Origin: Pseudomonas sp. MWU16-30317
GTDB taxonomy: Bacteria > Pseudomonadota > Gammaproteobacteria > Pseudomonadales > Pseudomonadaceae
Assembly: GCF_020515695.1 (NCBI RefSeq)
Contig: NZ_JAIWJA010000004.1
Coordinates: 477,321 to 541,320, forward strand
Length of the DNA: 64,000 nucleotides
Reading direction: 5' to 3'
How positions within the stretch are numbered: the stretch's first letter is position 1; each line of letters opens with the position of its first letter. The position numbers and the translations under genes were made by a program. Shown here piece by piece: positions 59,335 through 64,000 of this stretch. The notes under the pieces were generated by a model, which did no database searches, was not told the origin of the DNA, and worked only from the letters and a program-made list of their open reading frames with translations.

Positions 59335-59791
59335 TAGTCCTACCGGGCTGCAGCACAGGGCGCAGCTGTTGCGGCGTAGTAATTTTCATATCGTATGCTT
59401 TACCGGTTACGGAGTTGCACTGGTAGTGGATAGTTATATTTTCTCCGCTAGGTAGACGGTGACTTACTTCCATTTTTCTCCATCCCTCATTCCGCGGGAA
59501 TTCTTTATCGCCCGCTAGTTTTGTATCACGACCGGCAGAGGGATTTTCTGTCACGCTGTTCCACAAAGTCTGCTCGTTCAGATCTCTTGGCGCCGTTGAC
59601 TGATAGCTCTTTGCTGTTGAATGCGTTGCATAGTCTGGAAGACCAGCAGAAAACTCATCGGCAGCATTTTCCCGACCATAACAATCTCTATTTACGCTAG
59701 ACCTTTCAGTAACAGCATTCGGGCTATATGGATCATCAACAATAGTTGGTTTACCGCCACTGAAACCACTAGAACCGCCACCTTTTGCACC
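59327..59791 (-). pseudogene. cassette C: start-less toxin tail
   Basis: From the junction at 59782-59791 an uninterrupted frame of about 155 codons runs to the stop at 59327: GAKGGGSSGFSGGKPTIVDD, then RDCYGRENAADEFSAGLPDY and the C-terminal block EVSHRLPSGENITIHYQCNS followed by VTGKAYDMKITTP. No start codon is at its head; an internal ATG at 59566 lies within the domain. The Gly/Ser run after GAK looks like a flexible link. The toxic activity is not recognised. It appears intact but silent. Confidence 0.65.
59782..59791 (-). repeat. cassette junction sequence GGTGCAAAAG, copy C
   Basis: Exact copy, Gly-Ala-Lys in frame with toxin tail C. It begins 2 nt after the stop codon of immunity gene B. 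Confidence 0.8.
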
Positions 59792-59793
59792 TA

Positions 59794-60102
59794 CTAATCA
59801 TACTCTCGGCGACAGTAGACAAAACCTCCCAAGCTCTCAAGCTTCCCAACTGAATCCGATTCAAACTTGCATTCCAGATTTATTCGACAAATTTTTTCTT
59901 GACCAATTGAGGCTGAAATATTTGTAGCAACAACCTCTAAGCTTTCCCAATCAAAATCTGTGGGTTGCCTGTCAAGGTAGTAACAAATATGTAACGCTCG
60001 ATCATCCGCTAGAGAAATAGCGATCGCTCTTATTGCAGGGTATATCTCACCAATCAGAGCGCGCCAAACACACAAAACTAACCACTCAGGAAAATTTTTC
60101 AT
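59794..60102 (-). CDS. cassette B: probable immunity protein
   Basis: 102 residues. Its ATG overlaps the toxin B stop (ATGA). The pattern LIGEIYPAIRAIAISLADDR, then ALHICYYLDRQPTDFDWESL is that of a widespread family of small immunity proteins of polymorphic toxins. It should protect against the Ntox50-like toxin encoded just before it. The frame is open although the toxin gene carries a frameshift. Confidence 0.75.
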   Translation of the reverse strand: MKNFPEWLVLCVWRALIGEIYPAIRAIAISLADDRALHICYYLDRQPTDFDWESLEVVATNISASIGQEKICRINLECKFESDSVGKLESLGGFVYCRREYD

Positions 60103-60423
60103 GGCTTCGCCTCAACAGTAACCGGGTTTGTTGGAACAATATGCGCTCCGTTTTTGCCTGAATGTATTGTTCCATATCTCGTCGCCAAGCCAGAGGAACC
60201 ATTAACACCAATGTTTTGAACAAAATCAACTATTGGCTGGCCTCGAGAACCATAACCTACGACAGGAAACTCTCCTGTATGAGCACCATCCAACAGTTCC
60301 TGAGATCTACACCCTCATCAAAATAACTGCGGCCGGGGATAAAATTATTATGCCCCAGAACATGCTTGCCTTGCTGCCCAGCATGGATGTTGCTGGCTAC
60401 GTTGTCCAGCGAGTCACCTGTGG

Positions 60424-60433
60424 CTTTTGCACC
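60424..60433 (-). repeat. cassette junction sequence GGTGCAAAAG, copy B
   Basis: Exact copy, in frame as VAGAKA at the border between the shared CdiA part and toxin B. Confidence 0.8.
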
Positions 60434-60749
60434 AGCTACTGTCGCTGCACCCGCATCCGCCTCCGCCTCAGCCGATGCGAACCCGATCGGTCCCCCTATC
60501 AGCACGCCTGGCACAATCTGCGCCAAAACTCCCTGACGCCAAGTGTAGTCAACTATATTGTAATCGTGCTCGTTCTGATCTTGGAAGTGATCAACGATCG
60601 CACCCTCTTCGGGCGTCAATGCAGGTGACGTAACCCATCGGTCAAGGGCGTAGGTACCCGTATTAGCATCTTCAGCTATCGCACCGCAGTTATCCCCACA
60701 ATGCTGCAGCGCTACCCCCGTATCCTGGTCGCTGATAGCCTGGTATTTC

Positions 60750-61623
60750 CGCTGAACTGTCCCGCGGCAAGACGCTGGATCGGGTTTAGCCCGGCACGCC
60801 ACCAGATCAGTCACCATCTGATCGACATCGCCCAACTTGTGCTTATCTTTCGACGCATTGCCCAGATAATTGTTTTGGGTCACGTTCTGAGCGACTGAGG
60901 CTCCAACACTTGGGTCCCCACCCGTCACGGCCGCAGCGAGGACGCCGATAAACCCCGACAGCGCAATCATCTTTTGGTCGCCTTGGGCGACGGTGAGGGG
61001 CGTGGCTTCGTCTTGGGACGGCATGACCAATTTGGCCAGCGCCTGCACTGAGGCTTCATCCGCCCCGGCTGCTAGCGCGCCGGTCGCAAAATCACTGCCT
61101 TGAGCCATCGACAGCACGCCGCCTAATAGCGCATGCATACCGATTTTGGTCAGTGAACCATTGGCGAACGCAGTGCTGCCTATTTCATTGGCGCCGTATG
61201 CACCACCGACGTTGATTGCCTGCCCTGCCAACGAACCCACAAGGTTTTTACTGAAGCTCCCTCCTTCGATGGCGGTGGTGATAGCGGCATCCGCGACGGC
61301 CGTCTCCGTGGCCTTCAGAATGGTATTGGTGCTCAGAACTTCTGGATCGAACTGCAACTCCTCTCCAACCCCAGCCGTCAGCATCGCCACACCTGCGCTT
61401 TTCAAGCTGCTCGCACTGACAGTGTCCTTCAGCACCTTCCCTAGATCGCCGTTATTGGAAATGCCACTGTTGACGGCGGTGGTTGCCAGGCTGCCCGCAC
61501 CTGCTGCGCTCACCGTACCCATGCCAAGACCTGCCGGTCCCATGGCCAGAGTCATGGCAATGGCCAGAATGATTTCGGCGCCCGCACCCAAGCCGTGGGA
61601 GCTGTACTTGAAGGAGTCATGAA
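60750..61623 (-). repeat. long direct repeat, copy 2 (in cassette B)
   Basis: Near-identical to 63127-64000 at a constant offset of 2377 bp; I noticed only a handful of single-base differences. Weaker similarity continues leftward to the junction at 60424. The right limit is set by the window edge for the other copy, so the true repeat may be longer. Confidence 0.9.
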
Positions 61624-61690
61624 GCACCAGGTAGCTGGGGCCATTGCCCGTGCGGCAGGGCCAGCGAGTAAAGGGAAGGAATAAGCCAGA

Positions 61691-61717
61691 TAAAAACACC
61701 GGCGCAGGGCCGGTGTT
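61691..61717 (-). terminator. rho-independent terminator after cassette A
   Basis: On the minus strand AACACCGGC-CCTGC-GCCGGTGTT forms a perfect 9-bp stem followed by TTTATC. It is 24 bp beyond the stop of immunity gene A, so it ends the cdiA operon and isolates the downstream cassettes from its transcription. Confidence 0.85.
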
Positions 61718-61740
61718 AGGTGAGTACCGCTTACTTAGAG

Positions 61741-62313
61741 TTAAGCAATCGCTCCTGATATCACACATAAAGCAGTAACAACTTGATCAGGATGATCTTC
61801 TAGAGGAACCCCCCAGCCGGTAACTTCAAGTCCACCATAGCTTTGATCGGTATAGAACCACTCTTCAGCACTATCAAACTCTAAAGATGTAAATGGCAAT
61901 AGATCCGAAACCAAACTACCCAAGCCAATACCAGCCGGCAAAATCCCCTTATAAACAAACTCCCGTGCAAACTCCCCAGAAAAGCTAAAATCGTAAACCT
62001 TAACAGCATAAACCTTTCCCGCTCTAACCATTATTGATAGAGCTGGAGTTCCTTTTAGCAGACCATTAATAATTGCATCATTAAATAGCGAAAAAGAGTA
62101 GCCTCCATTTCCAAGCTCATCCAGACCATGCGTTCTCAATAGAAGGTCCGGCGAATTTTCAAACTTGTACAATAGACTGGACGCATCAACCAAATACTTA
62201 AGCAGCACACGTTCCAGCACTTCCGCGCTCACATCCAGCGGTATACCTGCAAGAGAGACGGATGGCACGATTGGTGCCACCCAAGATATTGAAAAATCGT
62301 TAGATGACGTCAT
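61741..62313 (-). CDS. cassette A: probable immunity protein
   Basis: 190 residues from the ATG at 62313, overlapping the toxin A stop (ATGA), which decides the start. Family not recognised. It has a mixed alpha/beta make-up: VSAEVLERVLLKYLVDASSL, YSFSLFNDAIINGLLKGTPA, and EFDSAEEWFYTDQSYGGLEV near the C-terminus. Coupled to the only undamaged full-frame toxin of the array, and followed by a strong terminator, it is the immunity gene of the active cassette. Confidence 0.7.
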   Translation of the reverse strand: MTSSNDFSISWVAPIVPSVSLAGIPLDVSAEVLERVLLKYLVDASSLLYKFENSPDLLLRTHGLDELGNGGYSFSLFNDAIINGLLKGTPALSIMVRAGKVYAVKVYDFSFSGEFAREFVYKGILPAGIGLGSLVSDLLPFTSLEFDSAEEWFYTDQSYGGLEVTGWGVPLEDHPDQVVTALCVISGAIA

Positions 62314-64000
62314 TCTGGCACCCACGTGTTGGTGGAGGAGTTAAATACCACTTTCTGCCCCTGAGGGTTTAAATACTTTGTATTAGCATCATAAATAGGG
62401 CTCCCGCTACTAAAAGTCGGTCTGTAAGCCACAGGATCAACAACCTTAACTTTGCTCCCATCAGCATAAGTAAGCTTGTAGTACTCACCTTTGTGAGTTG
62501 ACAAAACATCATCCCCAATAGTAGATGGACTATACTGAATTTCTTTAATCCCTGTAGTGCTACCTTCGACCGTATAGACCTGGGCATTACCAGATGAACT
62601 GGCTCTCACTTTAGGTGTAAGTGTTGCGCCATCCATGGTGAGCGACTGTTTAATATCATCTATTGATTTCCCCCAAACACTGGAAGGATTTCCAGCAATA
62701 TCTCGAGGAATACCGGCTTGTGCCGCTAAGTCTTCGCGCAAACCATCCCGAGCAAGTGGAGATGTTGCCGGAATATCGTCTACTACCTTCCCAGCCGCAC
62801 CTGCCTCTTTTGCACCAGCAACCTCTGCAACCCCTGCCTTCGCCTCCGCTTCCGCCCATCCGCCCGCGCCACCACTCAGCACACCAGCAACAATCTGCGC
62901 CATTTCTCCCTGAAGCGCAGTACTATCGGCAAGCCTATAATCACTCTCATTCTTCGTCTGAAAGTGATCAATGATATCCAGCTCTTCCGGTGTCAACGCA
63001 GTTGATGCAGCCCATCGATCAAGCGCATCCGTGCCTGTATTGGCATCCTGAGCTATCGTACCGCAGTTATCCCCACAGTGCTTCAGTGCTACTCCCGTAT
63101 CTTGGTCGCTGATCGCTTGGTATTTGCTCTGAACTGTCCCGCGGCAAGACGCTGGATCGGGATTGGCCCGGCACGCCACCAGATCAGTCACCATCTGATC
63201 GACATCGCCCAACTTGCGCTTATCTTTCGACGCATTGCCCAGATAATTGTTTTGGGTCACGTTCTGAGCGACTGAGGCTCCAACACTTGGGTCCCCACCC
63301 GTCACGGCCGCAGCGAGGACGCCGATAAACCCCGACAGCGCAATCATCTTTTGGTCGCCTTGGGCGACGGTGAGGGGCGTGGCTTCGTCTTGGGACGGCA
63401 TGACCAATTTGGCCAGCGCCTGCACTGAGGCTTCATCCGCCCCGGCGGCTAGCGCGCCGGTCGCAAAATCACTGCCTTGAGCCATCGACAGCACGCCGCC
63501 TAATAGCGCATGCATACCGATTTTGGTCAGTGAACCATTGGCGAACGCAGTGCTGCCTATTTCATTGGCGCCGTATGCACCACCGACGTTGATTGCCTGC
63601 CCTGCCAACGAACCCACAAGGTTTTTACTGAAGCTCCCTCCTTCGATGGCGGTGGTGATAGCGGCATCCGCGACCGCCGTCTCCGTGGCCTTCAGAATGG
63701 TATTGGTGCTCAGAACTTCTGGATCGAACTGCAGCTCCTCTCCAACCCCAGCCGTCAGCATCGCCACACCCGCGCTTTTCAAGCTGCTCGCACTGACAGT
63801 GTCCTTCAGCACCTTCCCTAGATCGCCGTTATTGGAAATGCCACTGTTGACGGCGGTGGTTGCCAGGCTGCCCGCACCTGCTGCGCTCACCGTACCCATG
63901 CCAAGACCTGCCGGTCCCATGGCCAGAGTCATGGCAATGGCCAGAATGATTTCGGCGCCCGCACCCAAGCCGTGGGAGCTGTACTTGAAGGAGTCATGAA
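62310..64000 (-). CDS. cassette A: C-terminal part of a CdiA/hemagglutinin-like toxin (5' end outside window)
   Basis: The frame enters from the right edge and runs about 560 codons. First comes the hemagglutinin-type DUF637-like region (GAEIILAIAMTLAMGPAGLG onward), then TQNNYLGNAS, in the place of the VENN-type pre-toxin motif. After VAEVAGAK (junction 62807-62816) about 168 residues form the variable toxin: PLARDGLREDLAAQAGIPRD, TLTPKVRASSSGNAQVYTVE and GEYYKLTYADGSKVKVVDP, ending NSSTNTWVPE. The toxin activity is not recognised. No damage is seen. Upstream secretion and filament domains should lie beyond the window, with a CdiB-type exporter. Confidence 0.8.
   Translation of the reverse strand, partial: HDSFKYSSHGLGAGAEIILAIAMTLAMGPAGLGMGTVSAAGAGSLATTAVNSGISNNGDLGKVLKDTVSASSLKSAGVAMLTAGVGEELQFDPEVLSTNTILKATETAVADAAITTAIEGGSFSKNLVGSLAGQAINVGGAYGANEIGSTAFANGSLTKIGMHALLGGVLSMAQGSDFATGALAAGADEASVQALAKLVMPSQDEATPLTVAQGDQKMIALSGFIGVLAAAVTGGDPSVGASVAQNVTQNNYLGNASKDKRKLGDVDQMVTDLVACRANPDPASCRGTVQSKYQAISDQDTGVALKHCGDNCGTIAQDANTGTDALDRWAASTALTPEELDIIDHFQTKNESDYRLADSTALQGEMAQIVAGVLSGGAGGWAEAEAKAGVAEVAGAKEAGAAGKVVDDIPATSPLARDGLREDLAAQAGIPRDIAGNPSSVWGKSIDDIKQSLTMDGATLTPKVRASSSGNAQVYTVEGSTTGIKEIQYSPSTIGDDVLSTHKGEYYKLTYADGSKVKVVDPVAYRPTFSSGSPIYDANTKYLNPQGQKVVFNSSTNTWVPE
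62807..62816 (-). repeat. cassette junction sequence GGTGCAAAAG, copy A
   Basis: Exact copy at the border of the shared CdiA part and toxin A, read as VAGAKE. This is the acceptor site into which other tails could be swapped in frame. Confidence 0.8.
63127..64000 (-). repeat. long direct repeat, copy 1 (in cassette A)
   Basis: Near-identical to 60750-61623, offset 2377 bp, cut by the window edge. Homologous recombination between the copies would delete toxin A with its immunity gene and terminator and place toxin B behind the full-length gene. Confidence 0.9.

Larger units (their letters stand above)
60099..61640 (-). pseudogene. cassette B: orphan CdiA fragment with frameshifted Ntox50-like toxin
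   Basis: The frame includes the hemagglutinin (DUF637-like) part AGAEIILAIAMTLAMGPAGL, the TQNNYLGNAS pre-toxin border, and after VAGAK (junction 60424-60433) the toxin QGKHVLGHNNFIPGRSYFDE. At about 60303-60307 one base is missing (GATCTCAG where GATCCTCAG would read VDPQELLDGAH). The other frame then continues through YGTIHSGKNGAHIVPTNP to the stop at 60099. The two halves together resemble bacterial toxin 50. There is no secretion N-terminus and no convincing start: a terminator lies just upstream. The 5' limit is approximate. Confidence 0.7.

Noticed and set aside
61641..61768. 5' extension of cassette B to an ATG at 61768
   Set aside because: It would read through the terminator stem at 61691-61717 and gives non-protein-like sequence, so it is unlikely to be a true start.
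57294..62816. Regularly recurring 10-mer as a possible CRISPR or integron-like repeat array
   Set aside because: Spacing is irregular and hundreds to over two thousand bases long, the repeat is codon-phased inside protein genes, and no cas or integrase gene is seen.
1..64000. Insertion sequences, transposases, integrases, prophage genes, tRNA or rRNA
   Set aside because: None was seen on either strand; the toxin array shows no mobile-element genes within the window.

Overview
The window is chromosomal DNA of a Pseudomonas, most likely of the P. fluorescens group. The grounds are a complete kdpFABCD run, sfnB and sfnG sulfur-scavenging genes, an XdhC/molybdenum oxidoreductase operon, an orphan cobF, a bacteriophytochrome and CdiA-type toxin cassettes, in GC-rich coding DNA interrupted by AT-richer accessory stretches. 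No rRNA, tRNA, insertion sequence, integrase or CRISPR array was seen.

Layout. (1) 1-14795: organosulfur scavenging. It holds NtaA/DszA-type flavin monooxygenases, SfnB, DszC-like acyl-CoA-dehydrogenase-fold enzymes and SfnG. SfnG is in one operon with a ribose-type ABC importer and an extra periplasmic binding protein; an amino-acid-type binding protein and permease lie beyond. Three sequences fit the sigma-54 GG-N10-GC promoter pattern, in front of three of these transcription units. (2) 14893-21978: kdpFABCD potassium uptake with its sensor kinase but no kdpE next to it. (3) 22133-25871: a CorA-like channel, a RimK-like ATP-grasp ligase, and a divergent GNAT/C39-peptidase fusion. (4) 26118-28998: an accessory island of unrecognised proteins with a Crp/Fnr-type regulator. 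(5) 29175-34072: XdhC, triple-heme cytochrome c, Tat-exported molybdopterin subunit and 2Fe-2S subunit, a periplasmic oxidase. (6) 34441-41948: PAP2 phosphatase, diguanylate cyclase, bacteriophytochrome kinase, histidine phosphatase, cupin and LysR regulator. (7) 42123-54313: a catabolic cluster with a Dpp-like importer, a cysteine hydrolase, two related FAD amine/amino-acid oxidases, an SDR, an IclR regulator and a Gfo/Idh/MocA dehydrogenase. (8) 54363-56797: manganese catalase, a small membrane-anchored protein and cobF.

(9) 56844-64000 is the most unusual part. It is the 3' end of a contact-dependent-inhibition (CdiA/hemagglutinin-like) locus on the minus strand, whose first toxin gene runs in from beyond the right edge. 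Behind the intact toxin/immunity pair lie at least five further toxin tails, each starting at the same 10-bp sequence, GGTGCAAAAG (coding Gly-Ala-Lys). From the third cassette onward, each new copy of this sequence begins 1-5 nt after the preceding immunity stop codon. Four tails show decay or lack a start codon, while their immunity genes remain open. The first two cassettes also share a near-identical block of at least 870 bp. This looks like a storage array of exchangeable toxin/immunity cassettes with a short recombination anchor.

All assignments rest on reading the sequence and on remembered family features; no database search was run.
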